A DNA stretch of 64,000 nt from Toxotes chatareus (lineage: Eukaryota > Chordata > Actinopteri > Toxotidae), in the NCBI GenBank assembly GCA_016801885.1, contig CM028902.1, forward strand, positions 25,035,580 to 25,099,579, given 5' to 3'. Numbering within the stretch: position 1 is the first letter of the stretch; every line of letters starts with the position of its first letter. Positions 1 to 14,156 of this stretch are shown piece after piece. Position numbers and translations under genes: made by a program. The notes beneath the pieces were generated by a model, which saw only the letters and a list, made by a program, of their open reading frames with translations, did not search any database and was not told where the DNA came from.

Positions 1-830
1 TGGAAAATGTTTATTTAGATCATATTTGTCTATATTTCCTGATCAGCTGGTGTTCCCTAAATACACACACGTTATGGCATCACCCACATTTAAAAAAAAA
101 AAATATTTTTAAGTGTTAGGGTCACAGGTTTCACTCCATGCAGCTTCACACACATGCAGCACACACACACATTAAACTGACATGCACCTTCTGGCTCTGG
201 CTACAAAAACGTTTTCCTTTATGCCAGCTGGGAGCTGCTCCTGGGATTTTGCAGATATTGTCATTAAACAGATCAATCTATCAATCGTGGCTTCAGATGT
301 GTAAAACACTGACTCTAATTTCTAATGTATCTGAAGCTTAAATCAGGGATGGACTATTTTAATTCACATCAAGCGACTCTGTGATCAAATGCAGCACATT
401 AGCTCAGCGTTAAATCTCATGACACCTGTGTAAAACAGAGGCCCTGTTAGTCACTGCACTCTCCAATATCACACCACTCTGTCACACTCTGTTCCAGCTC
501 AACACATCAGCTGACGCAGAGCTCAGGTGCTGCAACTCCACTCCATGCTGTGAGACCTACCTCTACCTGTGGTGCCCCCTGCAGGCAGTCAAACATTCTA
601 CAGAACACCTGGAGGACAGGGAGGGACCACAGAACACAGAACACACACATGAGCGGAGAAAACACACATGGAACACGGTGTGTGTGTGGCAGCCTGTTGT
701 TCACCCGTTCTACAGCGTGTTCCTTCATGGTGACAGGGACAGCGGTACACACAGTACGTATAAGTGAGCCTCACCTGCACATCATATATCATCTGAAATC
801 TGGTCTTACCTCGCACGCTCACGCAGCAGG

Positions 831-844
831 GTTACTATGGCAAC
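831..844 (+). promoter_or_regulatory. RFX X-box-like palindrome
   Basis: The 14-mer GTTACTATGGCAAC fits the X-box consensus GTNRCCNNRGYAAC when read on the minus strand and is nearly palindromic. It lies beside a possible splice donor on the minus strand (GAG|GTAAGA at about 806), so it could mark an unrecognised upstream exon. A match to a short consensus alone is weak evidence of function. Confidence 0.35.
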
Positions 845-1235
845 CCAGCTCGAAGGACCGCTGAATGGGTCCGGCCTGATCTAGATTGGCTGATTAACAT
901 TTATAATGTACCTGCCTGTCCAGGCAAACACACACAGATGGTACAGTATAGCGTGCACACACACGCTGTATTTCCAACACACTGAAACGCTGCTTCAGCT
1001 GAAATATATTCACCTGACGTGATGTGAACGTTACAGTGACTGTGAGCAGACCATGACCTGTATTAGGATTCATTAGGCTGAACACAGGAATGCATAATAC
1101 AGAGCAATAAATACTTTCAGCAACCTTCCACCCTGAGCAGAGCGCAGGGTCAGGGGAGATGATGAACAGCTCGACCTGAAGATTACATACAGCTATGAAA
1201 ACGGTCTAATACGCAGGGAGCAGAGACGCATCTCA

Positions 1236-1580
1236 GAATGAACAACAGGTCCAACCTCGAAGTGGACGGACAACAACAGCAGAGACCGTGTCACGTTCCA
1301 GTCCTGTCAGACACAAACTGGACAGATGAAGACTGGAATCATGTAGCCTGGTCTGATGGATCTGGGTTTCTGCTGAGGCTGCAGATGGTAGGGTCAGAGT
1401 TTGGCATCAACATCATGAATCCATGGACCCAACCTGCCTCGTGTCAACAGTCCAGGCTGGTGGTGGTGGTGTGATGGTGTGGGGAATGTTTTCTTGGTTC
1501 ATTTGGGCCCTTTAATACCAATCAATCATGGTCTGAATGCCACAGCCTGACAGCCTGACAGCTAATTCCATTTTCATCCC
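1236..1580 (+). mobile_element. Tc1/mariner-like transposase fragment (decayed)
   Basis: The translation at 1238-1474 contains NWTDEDWNHVAWSDGSGFLL, and a shifted frame just after it reads a VMVWGMFSW-type motif with a run of glycines before it. Together these match the central catalytic region of fish Tc1-family transposases. The frame breaks at about 1460, no terminal inverted repeats were seen, and the rest of the transposase is missing, so this is a dead fragment of roughly 340 bp. It could instead be part of a larger rearranged Tc1 copy. Confidence 0.7.
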
Positions 1581-2767
1581 ATTCCACAAAGCCTATATAC
1601 CGTGCTGGAAGTCCACCTCCAGTAAATACACAGATCCACTGACGTCATCACATTACGGAGGGAAGCAGGCGGACAGATGAGTCCCTCAAAGTGCTCCAGA
1701 GGCTGTACTGTCTTTTTATAGGCCATCAGAAGTAGAGTAGGCTAATTAGCATTCAGCCTTAATATAGACCAGCACAACACTGGGCCACTCTGCGCTTTCT
1801 GCTGCATCTATCTATCTATGCTGCGGGAACACCAGAAATTTCACACAGCACAACAGAAGAGATCATATCAGCCTCGGTGTGGGGTCGTCACCCTTGGCGC
1901 CTGTTGGCTGCAGAGCTGATATTAAGAACTGACGGATAAGTTTTAAAGCATCAGGCTGCATCTGTGACCAGCAGCTCCCACTGGCTGCTCTTTAATCCAC
2001 ATAATATGTAGATTAGAAGAGATTTACTTGGATTACAGATGGATTTTCACCATCAGGGGCTCCGACACAACCTGCCTGAGCTGTTTGGGCTGTGACATAC
2101 TACTAATCATAATAATGGTTCCATCATTCACCAGGACATTTTGAAAACTAAAGGGCAGGCTGTGATGAAATTTGCTTTGGATATTCATGGTCCTAAAAGG
2201 GATCATTTCTAATGACCCTGTCTGAACTTCCTCCAGCGCTGACATCAGTTGATGCCACACACACACAAAAAAATTCAAATTCAACACATTCAAGCTCCAG
2301 TGCTTTATGATTATGACCTTTGAACATTTTGGATTTATGTCACTGGTCTATTTCAGTGGTGCTACTGATATCCTGGACCTGGTTTTATTCTGTTTTTTAT
2401 ATATTTATTTTATATATTAATTTTAAGTTAAAACCATTTGTACATCAGCACAGCACAAACACCTGTACATGAATGCATGGAGGGGAAGGTCAGAGGTCAG
2501 AGGATATAAGGACCGTGCTGATGGGACATTCTCAAACTGACACAAAAATACCTAACTTCCTGGTGTTTTTTCAATATATGCCTTTTTACAGTTAAGTAAA
2601 TCTGCATCCATCACCTCTTGTTTTACACCGTAACCATGGAAACAGACATCACTGCATCACATTACAATTCTGAACACTGAAATTGTAGTTTTTATTTTTG
2701 TTAACCCTTTTTATCTAAATGTTATTTGTTCCTTTTCCTGTGTGTATAATGCTCTCTTTCTCCCTCG

Positions 2768-2773
<6 letters not shown>

Positions 2774-2841
<68 letters not shown>
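2774..2841. repeat. (CA)n microsatellite, about 68 bp
   Basis: Uninterrupted CA dinucleotide run of about 34 units, preceded by a CT-rich stretch. Likely length-polymorphic. Confidence 0.97.
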
Positions 2842-2843
<2 letters not shown>

Positions 2844-3799
2844 TGAGATGAAACCAACAGTTAATATTTAGACTTAGTGAAGTGAGGGAAGGAGGAAGGG
2901 TGAAAGGGAGGATGTCAGCCTGCATGAGGCTCACAGTAACATGACTGACCTACATTATTCCAATGGACCAGAGGCAGAGAAGAATGTTTTATCACCATCG
3001 TGCATAGTGTATATATTCACTTATATCAATATATTCATTCTAATCAGAACACTACAGTTAATTTAAGCTACAAGCTAAATGCTCCTCGGCACAGTTACTG
3101 CTGATGACATTTAATAATTACTTGTTTCTTCTTAATTAAATTTTTTCGCAACGAGTAATATCCTAATGCCTGTTATATCACCACATCTAACACTGGATGT
3201 CTCTGGCAGGTCTCTGTCCTCTCACGTCTGTTCAGTCGACTGGAAGTGAACTGTATCCAAAGGGAAAGAGAGGGAGTTCAGAAGAGGTGAGGAGAGACGT
3301 TCTTTTAAACGTCTGACTTTCATAAAATGAACTGTCACATTACTCTGACAGGGCAGTGGCAGAACGTGAAAGGTGCTGCTCTTACAGATAAATAATCACC
3401 AACTCTACAGAGCGTTTTAGTGTCTCTCAGCTCTGCCGGGTCTAACGAAGCCACTGTCTGCAACCTGCTCAGCAGCAAACAGCAGACAGACGCAGTCAGA
3501 CAGCAGCTGGTGAACATAGCTGAGCACTCAGCAGCTAAAGAGACAGATTTGTCCCTCAGAAGCTAGTGGAGACCAAACAAGAGCTAAAGGGAGACAGTCA
3601 TCAGGTAGACACAAACATATCGTTTTAATGCTGCATGTTCCAACAATCCAATCCAAAATCACAACACCCTGCCTTGTTGCATCGTTCAGGGAACAGTCAT
3701 CCCCTGAAGATGTTAACGAGACAAGCAGAATTCAGCAATCTGTTGGATTAAAAGGCGTTTTGTGTCTGAGATGTGCTACAGTAAAGGACACACGATCAT

Positions 3800-4000
3800 C
3801 AGAGTCAATAGTCTTCATCCTCTGGGGGCCATGAACACCCACTGCATTTATAATGACAAATCCAGCCTGTGTGCAAAGATGACATTTTGACCTGAGAAAG
3901 GTCAGGGTCATGAAAGTCATTAGGATTCATCCTCTGGGGAACATGAATATCTGCACTAAATGTCATGACATCTGGCCAGCAGTTGATGAGATACAGAATT
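3800..4000. repeat. Dispersed fish repeat fragment (two internal units)
   Basis: The phrase TTCATCCTCTGGGG followed by a -CATGAA- motif occurs twice, about 110 bp apart (about 3814 and 3927). This wording is typical of a common interspersed repeat of teleost genomes. The element's class cannot be settled from this fragment. Confidence 0.5.
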
Positions 4001-5941
4001 GGGACGTGGACCAGAGAGAGCGACCCCCATCTGCAGAATGTGAGTAAGTAGGATCTTAAATTACAGTAGAAATGGGGCAAAAGGACCTAATTTCAAGTTA
4101 CAGCAGTGTGAGGAAGCCGGCCTCTTCTTACATAAGGCCTGATGGGAGACTACTGTAATGTGAGCTGGAATAATCCTGACCTAATTTCACTGCTACTCTC
4201 CTCCAGCGAGGTCAAGAATGTGTTTGAGAGATGTACAAATAGACAGAACTAAACACACACACACACGGTGCAGTCTGGCTTGTGTCCCACTTCCCCTCTG
4301 TCTGGCCAAAGGAATGCTCCGTTTCCTGTGTGTTGTGATCAGCGCACACTGCCTGCTTCCCAGTGGGCCCTCTAAACAGATCCAAGCAGCTTGATAAGAA
4401 AATAGTCTTTGCTGGTAGTAGATGCACGAGCTACTGAAACCATTACACTGCTTCCCATTCAAAACTGCATTCAAATTTTGAGCCATTTTCACGTAATCCT
4501 GCTTTGCTGTGAACATTTTTCAGCCGTGCTTTTCCCAGGACTCTGGTAAATGGGAGCTTTGTTGACGTACAGTTTAGATGCATGTTATGACACAATGTTG
4601 TACAGCTACATAAAGGTGGAGCAGTAATAACTCACAGCCATTAGATCACTGGCCTCATCGTGCATTACTCTTTCAGCTGATGTAAAGAAACCTGCAGTGA
4701 ATTTGACAGTGAGGAAGTCACTCAGACTGTTATTTTCTTTATTCCAGTACCAACCAAAAGCTCTTCCACATCACCGGCAGCAGGTCTCATGGGAGCTGCA
4801 GTCGTAGTTAAAAATAGAACAATTGTGTTGTCTGTAAAAATAGCGAGGGGTCAGATTTTATTAGCAAGTACAGTAGCAGGCATGTTCGACGAAACCCAGC
4901 CTCAGAGCAGAAACACACAGCAAAGCACAGCACAGAAGTGGGGCAGGACTTAAACTCTGTGTTGCTATGCTAAGAGTTTAACAGAACAGGCTCTATGAAA
5001 GCACTTACAGTAATATGCTACTGAATATCAAAAGAGATCAGTATCATTTTTAAGCCAGGAGCTTGAGGAACTACTAAACCCCATGTTTTATTTGGAGCAG
5101 TGCTCCTTCAGACATTCAGTGTGGAGTGTATGCTCTCCTTCTCCATTTTTATTTTTATTTTTATTTTTCAGAGTTTGGCCTCTCTCACAGACCACCTGCT
5201 GTTTCTCTGGAAAAAAAAAGCAAAGAACTGAAAGAAGATGTTGCAGTGAAAACTATAGGTTGGAACCAGAATGAATTCACGGTGTAATAATGTGAGTGTA
5301 TACATAATTTACATAAGTCAACAAAGTGAATTAACATTAACATCCCAGCTCAGTTCATGAATATGAACACGTGGAAATCGAGTCAGCTGGTTACACACCT
5401 ACACGCTGATATGAGACGGGTTTGTCTCTGACAGTAGCTTCACATGACAATACTCAATTACATTACCAGGCTGTTGCACATGGACATGGACAATACAAAG
5501 GACAATATAATGTTTCCAAAAGACTTAGGACGTATTCTACAGGTTTTTTTGTATCATTTGCTTTAAAATGGGTAAAAACAGTGGAAATGAATGAAACACT
5601 GGTCCTGATGCTGTAAATCTAAGTCATGGTTGTATTATCATTACTGGCTGAAATCCAGTATAAGTTTCTGTTAAGAGTCTAGTTGAGTTCAGCTCAGATT
5701 TGCTGTACACTGCAGTAACAGAGCTGTGACACACATGATGCTTTAAGTCCTGAAACATCACGTTAAAAAACATCATATAACTACATGAGAAACTGTAAAC
5801 ATCAAAATATCAGCTGTGTGTGTGGGACGTGATGTTGCCGGCATGCTGACTCAGGGTATTTTCTCTAAGTCATCATTCTCTCAGTGCAGACACATACACA
5901 CCCTCTTTTTATGTCTTTCTCTCTCTCGCCGTCCATTGTTA

Positions 5942-5998
5942 TGCACACACACACACGCACACACACACACACACACACATGCACGCACGCACGCACGC
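5942..5998. repeat. Compound (CA)n-(GCAC)n microsatellite
   Basis: A CA run changes into a GCAC tetranucleotide run at its right end, giving an alternating purine-pyrimidine tract of about 57 bp. Confidence 0.95.
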
Positions 5999-6435
5999 GT
6001 CCTAATGAATGGACCATCTGAAGCTGGGGTGCAGCGCTCATACTGGAGCAGTCAGCAGAAACTGGACCGATGTGGTCTCCACTGCTCTCAGAGGCTCAGG
6101 AAGAAGCTTTTGGTTACACAGGTCCTGTGACAGGGCTCAGGGAGGGGTCTCACCCTCACAGTATATTTTACAGCATAATGTGAGAGACTTTAAAGGAACA
6201 TTCCGCTCTTTACAGCTGGTTTGTATGGTGTTTGTAGGAGTGCTGATCAGGAGTCAATCCAACGCAGCCCAAAGACAAAGACAAAGAGTTATGAACTAAG
6301 ACAGACACAAAAGTCCAAAACCCCTTAGACTGCATATCTTCTAGTCTACAGTACAGTCTAATACTGTACAGAATAATGTGCTGTAAACTACACTCCATTC
6401 ACCAATTCACACACACACACACACACACCCACTCA

Positions 6436-6577
6436 CTGTCACACACTGATGGTGCAACCATCAGGGGCAAATCTGGGTTTCTGTATCTTGCCCAAGGTCA
6501 CTTTGACACACAGGCTGGAGGAGTCCGGGATCGAACCGCGGACCGTCCAACCAGCGAACGACTCGCTCTACCATTCT
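6436..6577 (-). mobile_element. tRNA-derived SINE, copy A
   Basis: Read on the minus strand, it starts with a tRNA-like head (GGTAGAGCGAG, then the B-box-like GGTTCGATCCC), followed by a body containing CAAGATACAGAAACCC and TTTGCCCCTGATGG, then a short repeat tail that abuts a CA run. The same head-body order is found on the plus strand at 22821-22960. The layout fits the V-SINE/AFC-type tRNA-derived SINEs of fish. There is no coding capacity; such elements move with LINE machinery in trans. Confidence 0.75.
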
Positions 6578-8223
6578 CCTTTCCTTTCCATTTTCCTCCT
6601 GTTGCTTTAGCTGCGCCTGTTCAGCGGGACGACCTACAGCTTCATGATGGATTGATGTGACCTCAACGAGGACGAGGCTCCACACACCCTGAGCCTGAGC
6701 AGAGGTCTGACCAGCCTGAGAACAGTGTGTGCTTACTGAACCTTTTGGTAAAAAAAAAAAAAAAAGTACATATGAACGGAAAGTTAATGTTCTGTGCATT
6801 CTGTGTAATTATTTCAATAACTGCAAGATTTGCATCTGAAACTGGAAATATCAGCTTCTCCTTTCAGAGCCACGGATGGGCTGAGCCTCAGAAACATATT
6901 TCATGTTCTCTTGCAGATGGTATGAATTAATTAGGCACATGAACATGTCTGCCAAATGTTCAGCCGGGGCTTGCCAACATGAGCAGCACAGATGAGCTGT
7001 ATTTATGCAGAAAATCATTCAGAAGACAGCGTCCCTTCTCCCCACACTGTTAATACGATGCATGACATCTACAGCTCGGGTAAATCTCGCCTTAACTGGA
7101 CTGAACTACAAAGGCCAGACTGGTTTCAGTGGTTTCGGTGTGGGGAAATCAGTCAGTGAATTCTCAGAGTGACTATTTCCTAAACTTGCACCAGCAGATC
7201 TCATCTCATTCTAGCTACTAACAGGTAATGTGAGACAGTACGTCTGACGTACCTGTAAAAGTTACAAGCTAAAACAGTGAAAAACTGAAAAACCAAGATA
7301 ACCAGGTTAAGGCTACAGGATGATTTAGCTTAACAGATGCTGGAATATCAAAGCATCGTTTCTCTTCATTACAACTATGGTCTTATTTTTCACTGCCTTG
7401 TCATTATAGCTAGCTGCTGAGATCTGGAACCATGGTGGCAACTCGAGAAACACAAGCCGTCAGACAATAAGACAAGTTGCCAAAGGTTTGTCCAGATTAT
7501 TAGAACCAGTTTATTTAAACCCTGAACTCCAACAGGTTTTATCTAACCTGGGGGTTTCCACCAGTCACACGAAAAGACCAAAAGCACCAGTGTGTTAGTC
7601 TGTCTCTGAAGACTTTCTGACGTCTCTACGCTGTGCGTGTCTCTCAGCTCAGAGCCCATTGGTGCCTACTGAACGTGAACTCAAGCAGCAGTAAATTTGT
7701 CGAGGGACTATTTTCAGCAGTGGATTAATCTACAGATGGTGCCACAGTGAGCGCTTCCAGCAGCAGGATGGTGTGTACGGGATTTAGTCAAAATAGAGTG
7801 TGTGTGTGTGTCCATGAAGATGAAGGAACATGTCTCCCAGTGCACAGTGTGTCTCACTAGTGTGTTTTTCGTAGTTTTCAGACACTGGAGCTCTAAGACT
7901 CAGAGGAGTAAGATCCATCACACAGTGCTGGTTAGTAGAAACATTCGTTGGTTTGAGAAAAATGTAGAATAACAGCAGCTTTGTGTGAGCGCTATTAATG
8001 ATAGAAATTATGGACAAATTGGATGGAAAAAAAAAAATCAATGGAACAGCGTGGGTGAAAATGAGTTTCTGTGCTGCCTTGGTTTTAATGAATTAGAGCG
8101 ACTCCCATTTCCATCTGATGGAAGCATCTTCTGAGCTGAAACACCTGTACACACACACACACACAGACATTAAGGTGACTGCAGCTTGGGTGGTCAGTCA
8201 TCTACACACACGTACACACATGT

Positions 8224-8254
<31 letters not shown>

Positions 8255-8265
8255 CTCTCTCTCTC
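8224..8265. repeat. (CA)n then (CT)n microsatellite
   Basis: A CA run of about 28 bp is followed closely by a CT run of about 12 bp. Confidence 0.9.
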
Positions 8266-8370
8266 TATGGGAGCTGTGAGTTTAATCTGCCCAGCTGCCA
8301 TCCTGTGAATTGGTTGTGAACCGAGAGGCCAAGCAATTTACTCCTCACAAAGGCCATTCCACATCACCGA

Positions 8371-8373
<3 letters not shown>

Positions 8374-8407
<34 letters not shown>
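8374..8407. repeat. (TG)n microsatellite, about 34 bp
   Basis: Pure TG dinucleotide run of about 17 units. Confidence 0.95.
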
Positions 8408-8410
<3 letters not shown>

Positions 8411-11400
8411 ATTGAATTGAGACAGGGTGGGAGAACTGAGGGAGGGGAAATGAGAGGAAGGAAGTGAAGGCACCATTTACAGGGAGCTGACAAGAGATGG
8501 ACAGATTGCTTTTGACAGAGAGATAAAGGTGGAGGGGATGGGGAGGTGTTTAGCTCCTCTCTGAGAGGAGCACACACACAGTCAGATAAATAAGCTCTGT
8601 GAGCGACTCCTGTCAACGCTGCTTCAAAACCACTGATCAATTTCTGACATCAAAGCTGTCCTTAGATCAGCCTGGGCCTTCTGATTGGAAACAGCCACGC
8701 CTCTCATCACTGACCTTCCATCACAGGGCGCGGCCTTCACGTTGATGCACAGTGAGTTCAGCCTTTCTTCTCAGATTGTTTTACTCAGTTATATTTCCAG
8801 ATTTCTAGATGAGAGTTTTATAAATCTCCCTGCATCCTGAGTTAATTTAACTCTGACCGGGCTGTGACATCGTGAGTGACAGCTGATTAACTCCTTCTCC
8901 ATCATTTAGGTAGAAGTGGGAAACGATTGATGTGGATGAAATTATGTTGAGGTAAACCTGGTAACTGTGAAACGGCTGCAATGTAATCCTGCGGGGCTCC
9001 TGTCCACGTGACAAGCTCAGACTGTCATTATAAGTGACTGACAACACTGAAGGGATCCCTACAGAGACAGACGTGTGTCCAACATGGACAGAAGTCTGTC
9101 TCAAGGAGAAGTCTCGCTCTGAAAGCTTGTGGAAGGTGGAAGACTGGAGTAATGTTACAGCGGCTGTGTCTCAGGAGGTAGAGCAGGTCGCCACTAATCA
9201 CACACGTGATCATGTGTAAAATATGGGAAATTCCTGTGGTATTTCTGAAAGGAATGTTGTGTATGCACAGAAATACACAACACACTCCATCATTTTCCAG
9301 GTGCAAGACGAAGCACAAAGATGTGTAAGTGTGTGACATGAGCACACGATGTGTTAGCAGAGATACAGACAGGAAATGTGAGGAGTGTGACATGCAACAA
9401 AGTTCTCTGTGCCGGGAACGGAAGCCTGTGTAAGGTAAGTATTACACAACAATTTTACCTTTTACACGATAATTCAAAATGATCATTTTCTTTCTTTCAG
9501 TTGATGGAGCACTGACACCACAGGCAGTCAGGGAGGGAGTGACTGACAGAGAGAGCGTAAACTGAACAGCTGACACACAGACAGTCCCTCACAGACTGTG
9601 GCACTGATCAGCCCACAACAGAAATGTAATCAAGCTGCATCCTTCATTAGAAAGCTGAACACAGAGAGACATTAACCCTTTACTTCACTTGAAACCTCAT
9701 CTTTGCTAATTCCCGGAGGTTTTCTTGCAGTGACATGATCTGCCACACACACTGGGCTGACACAGACAAACTGACCGAGAACTGGAGACACACTCTGTGT
9801 GTGCGGGACAGACAGCAGGGTTCAGGTGTGCCCGGTCTGCCTCACACACAGTTAGCTGGGAGCTCAGAGCTGTGGAACAGAGGTCTCAGCACGGCTTGGT
9901 CCCGTAGGAGCAGCTTTAGTTTGCCAGCTGCTTCACTGACTTCAGACGAAGCAGTGAGGTACAGGAGCTGTCTGTCCTCCGCTGAGACGTGCTGCACTAA
10001 ACACATAGTACTACTCTTAAGACTTCTGTCAACTGCTGTTTCCAATGGTCAAAGACAAACTTTCACTCTGAATGACACTTAGACAGTGTCTTCACATATG
10101 TCCCCCCTGCTGCAGCATCAGTGACGGTGTTCAGCACCTCTGCTGCAGAGCAGTTCAGCCTCCTCCTCCTCTGAGAGTGTGGAGGGAACATCTGCCTCAA
10201 CCTTTTCCTGTATAGACACGCACGGCCTCTGATGAGTCACACAGCCTTCTGGCTTCAAACTCAGTGCCTCTCATTTGCATGCCTGCGTTCACCTCCCACA
10301 CCAGCCTGGAATCAGCCTCATCAAAGTCCTCCAATTCAAACTCCCAGAGCTGCACTGCTCCGTCAGCACGCTCGCCACATCTTAAACAGCTGAGCTGCAA
10401 AGTGTGGTCCTGTACGGCTGCGTCCAACAGACCCTGACACTTCTGTAAATGCCTCTGTTCAACGTCTACATTCTACATTCAAACGGCAGATCCTCCAGAT
10501 ACAAATGAACAGAATGTGCTCAGACATTCAGATTTCACTGTCGAGTCACGGGGCTCAACATGGTACAACTTCTGTCTCCATGACAAAGGCTGGACCTGTG
10601 CTGTCCTGGATCTACACGTCGGATCACGCCTGGTTGAAGTCCTCATCAAACGGCACCATTCACTTCAAACTGACTGAGGCACAGTTCACTCAGACCAGAT
10701 TCAGAGGAGGTTGGGGTCTGGGTGAAGGAGCGACCGTTGTCCTCTGTGTAAATGGATGTAAACGGTCATATTCAGAGCGTGAGCTGTGTAGAGCCTCCCG
10801 CTGCTGAATAACAACAAAGCATTTGGTGTATTTGCATGTAGACCAGGGCAGTGAGATCTGATCACAGGTGGTCAGTGGAGACGCACCTGAAGATGCATCT
10901 TAATGCAAGGAGTGAACTAATGCACTTAGACCTGTCCACCGGTGACCGGACCACCTGACAACCATGTTAACACCGGGGTCTGGACAGGATGCGCGACCCT
11001 GCTAGCTTTTAACCGCTCTCTCACAGTGTGCTTCATAATGCAGAGCAAAGAGGAGCAACAACAGAAATGTGTTCATTTCATCAACACAGGCAACTGTGCT
11101 TTTTTTTTGTTGGCTAAAATAATTTAGCTTTTACAGGAATATCAAAGTGCACATTCCTCGCCTGAGGTTCTTTAATTGCTTTTAATAGCTGCGTGTTTGC
11201 ACTTTTAAACAGTCACTCTCCACTCTGCTGCCTCAAGGCTCCCTAAAAGCAGAGAGTGTCTCACCGTGAAAATAGTGGAAGACGCAGTCAGCTTCTAAAA
11301 CCTTTAATATTATTTTATTTCAAACGCGAAGCAGACACAGAAATTAGAACAGGACAAAATCAGAAAACGTTAAAAAAAAAAAAGAGGAGTTTAATGCAAA

Positions 11401-12194
11401 GGCAGCACCTCGAACAAAAACGTAAATAAAAGGTGGGTCAAACTTTATTTAATCTGTCACTGTTACACTGAGCGGGCTGTGGATTACTGTGGAGTAACTT
11501 ATTACTTAAACTCTACCTCCCAGCAGTATTTCTTCCCTCCAGTCCAAAGACATATGTTCATTGGTGTATGGACTCTGAACTGTTCACACTGAGGAAGACA
11601 AAAGCGGACAACAACGCTCATGCCATGTTCACAGACCGCAGGAAAACCCCGCTCTGTCGCAGAGCTCGTCGTGATGGCCACTGCTGAGACGTGACAGACG
11701 AGGAAGAAGGAAGAGCGGAGATGGAAAGTGAAAAATGATTGAATAGAAAGATGGAAATGCATAAAGAGGGAGTGAGGTGAAAGGGAAGTAGTGAAAGGTG
11801 AGTGAAAAAGTATCTGCAGGGGAAATTACATCAAGCCCTCCATCCTGCAGTCTGGGCGCAGTAATATCTACCTCTTCACATCATTAATCTCTCTCCGTCT
11901 TTGCCTTTCTCCTCGATCCATTTACCATTTCATTATCCTCCCCTCTCATTCCCTCCTTCCATTTCTTTCCCCTGCCCCTCCCCTCTCTCCTCCTCCTTCC
12001 TCCGCTGCCTCTCCAGTGTGTAAATCATCCAATCAGGCCTGATGTGGACCCCATCGCGACAGAGGCCAGAGGCCAAGCGCAGACAAACTGAGATGACTGG
12101 GAGGATGGAGTGAGGGAGGGAAAACAGATGGATGAAGTGGAGAGAAGAAGAAAATGAGACAGGGTTTGGTGGCGTGAAAGATGAGCTTGGGGCC

Positions 12195-12445
12195 GTGACT
12201 AGCACTTATTTTCATTATTGATTAGTCTTTTGATTATTTTTTAGTGATTACTTGAATAATTGTTGATTCTGTCAAAATGTCAGAAAACAGACATCAGGCT
12301 CCCTGAAGCCGAGGTGCAAAACCAAAAGACATGAAAGAGAAAAACACACGATGCTCGAGTTTGAAACGTTTTTTCCATCTGTTCACTGACTAATCAATAA
12401 TCTACTATTCAAACATCAGTAATTCATTGTTTGTGAATGAAGCAC
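12195..12445. mobile_element. Fragment of a 'GATTAATCGATT'-type fish MITE
   Basis: The stretch has the word pattern of a common non-autonomous DNA element of fish: TTTTCATTATTGATTAGTC at one side, the internal phrase AAAATGTCAGAAAACAG, and CTGACTAATCAATAATC at the other. The two edges are roughly inverted relative to each other, as expected for a MITE. No clear target-site duplication was found. The assignment is from recall of the family, not a search. Confidence 0.5.
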
Positions 12446-13309
12446 TAAAGCTTCAGCATGGAGCTTTTCAGGCTGGATGGTGAGCGTGCAAAGTGCAGGA
12501 CTCCCAGAGACCGAGGTTCGCTTTCCTGAGTCTCCATCTGTGGCTCAGGCAACAAAACGTTTGGTTCAGCTCAGGAAAAGTTTGGGTTAAATGTTGGTGG
12601 TTACTTTGTGTTTCATGGTCCAGGTCACTGCCACATAATCAGCATCACAGATTCTTGTAGGAGACGGGATTGAAAACATAAAATACGACTAACTGTTTAA
12701 AGGAAAATGCCACAGATTTTCTTGTTTGTGTTTGTCAAAAAAAAAAAAAAACTGGCTTCAAAAATAAAAATCCAGAATCCACACTCACTGGTCTTACAAA
12801 TGATATAACTACATTTTTTATTTGAAAGATCTAACATCTGTTCTTAAACTCCTGACACTGAACATACATGTGAGAGCTGAACATTCAGAGTGTGTGTGTG
12901 TCATGTGTCGCTTCAGTTGGAGCTGAGTGATGTAGAAAAGTCTGCTGCTCTGTGGAAATCCAGTTTTTCCAAAGTGCACCAAAAGGTCATGTTAGGTTCA
13001 GAAGCAGTGTAGGTGACAGCTGCTGTGTGAACCACAACAGTCCTGTAAACTGTGACGTGAATAATCAGAGTCTTTGGGGACGTGCTGCAGCTTACAGGAC
13101 TGTGGTGTCTCAGGACGCTGTGTCTGTGAGAGGGACAGACTGAAAAAGGTTCTGCAGACTGATCTGAGCTCTATGTCTGTTGGAGAGATGTTATCTCTGC
13201 CTGTGGACTGTGAAGCAGAGACAGTGAGTGGACAGTGTGTGGACTCTGCTTCATTCAGTCCGTCCCAGCTAACAGCTGTCGTCTCACAGTTTCCAGGATA
13301 AATTCTGAG

Positions 13310-13345
13310 AAGGGTTTATTTATTTATTTGTTTGTTTATTTAACA
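13310..13345. repeat. TTTA/TTTG-rich simple repeat beside a dispersed repeat
   Basis: A tetranucleotide TTTA/TTTG run is followed by AACAGGGACAGTGCA, a phrase often seen at the end of interspersed fish repeats. The flanking 100 bp (to about 13430) may belong to the same element. Confidence 0.5.
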
Positions 13346-14132
13346 GGGACAGTGCATAGCTCTCAGCCATGCCAGAGTTAGCTACCAGCTAATTTTCATC
13401 TGTAGTCCCTGAGCAGGAACAATACACACTGAGTATTAAGACAAAACACTACAGTCCAAGATAAGTAAATACATACATAAGAATACAACAAATATAAGAA
13501 TACTGTCACTGAAACAACAACAGGACAACAAACAATAACAATCAGACAGCAACAACAACAACGTGCCAGACAGCCATAAAATCACAATGTTAAAATTACA
13601 AATCAGTGGATTATGAGCCAATAGGATTTATGGTTGATGAGTGCATGATTGGGTTGATTTAAGCCATGATTTTATCTTAGATTTAAAACCAGTGAGGGTT
13701 TTATGCAACATTAGCATTTAGCAGACGCATCTGACTCACAATGAACTGAATCAAACTGAATCAAATCAGGAGATCAGTACCAATATCCTGCCCCACCTTA
13801 TACGAGCCATTTGATTTTTTTTCTGTATATAGGTAGATACGATGTGTGTGATGATGGACTGCACAGGAGGAGGACAGAGCAGGGAGAGATAGAGGGAGCA
13901 GAGGAAGGAGGATGAGATAACACCAAAGTCTAATTTAGAACATCAGAAGTATTTGCTTTAAGAAATTATTAAACTGTGAAATATATGATTCATGTAGATT
14001 TTCAATTTACATAAAAAAAGAATTACACAGATTCTCTCCAATGATCAGGACACGCTATTTAAATGTTAATATTCATGAAACTCATTTAAATGAATGTCAA
14101 CAAGGGAAAGAGCACAAAGAGTACACTCACAC

Positions 14133-14156
14133 TAACACACACACACACACACACAC
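14133..14156. repeat. (CA)n microsatellite, short
   Basis: CA run of about 24 bp in otherwise unremarkable AT-rich sequence. A second short CA run is at about 14485-14503. Confidence 0.9.
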
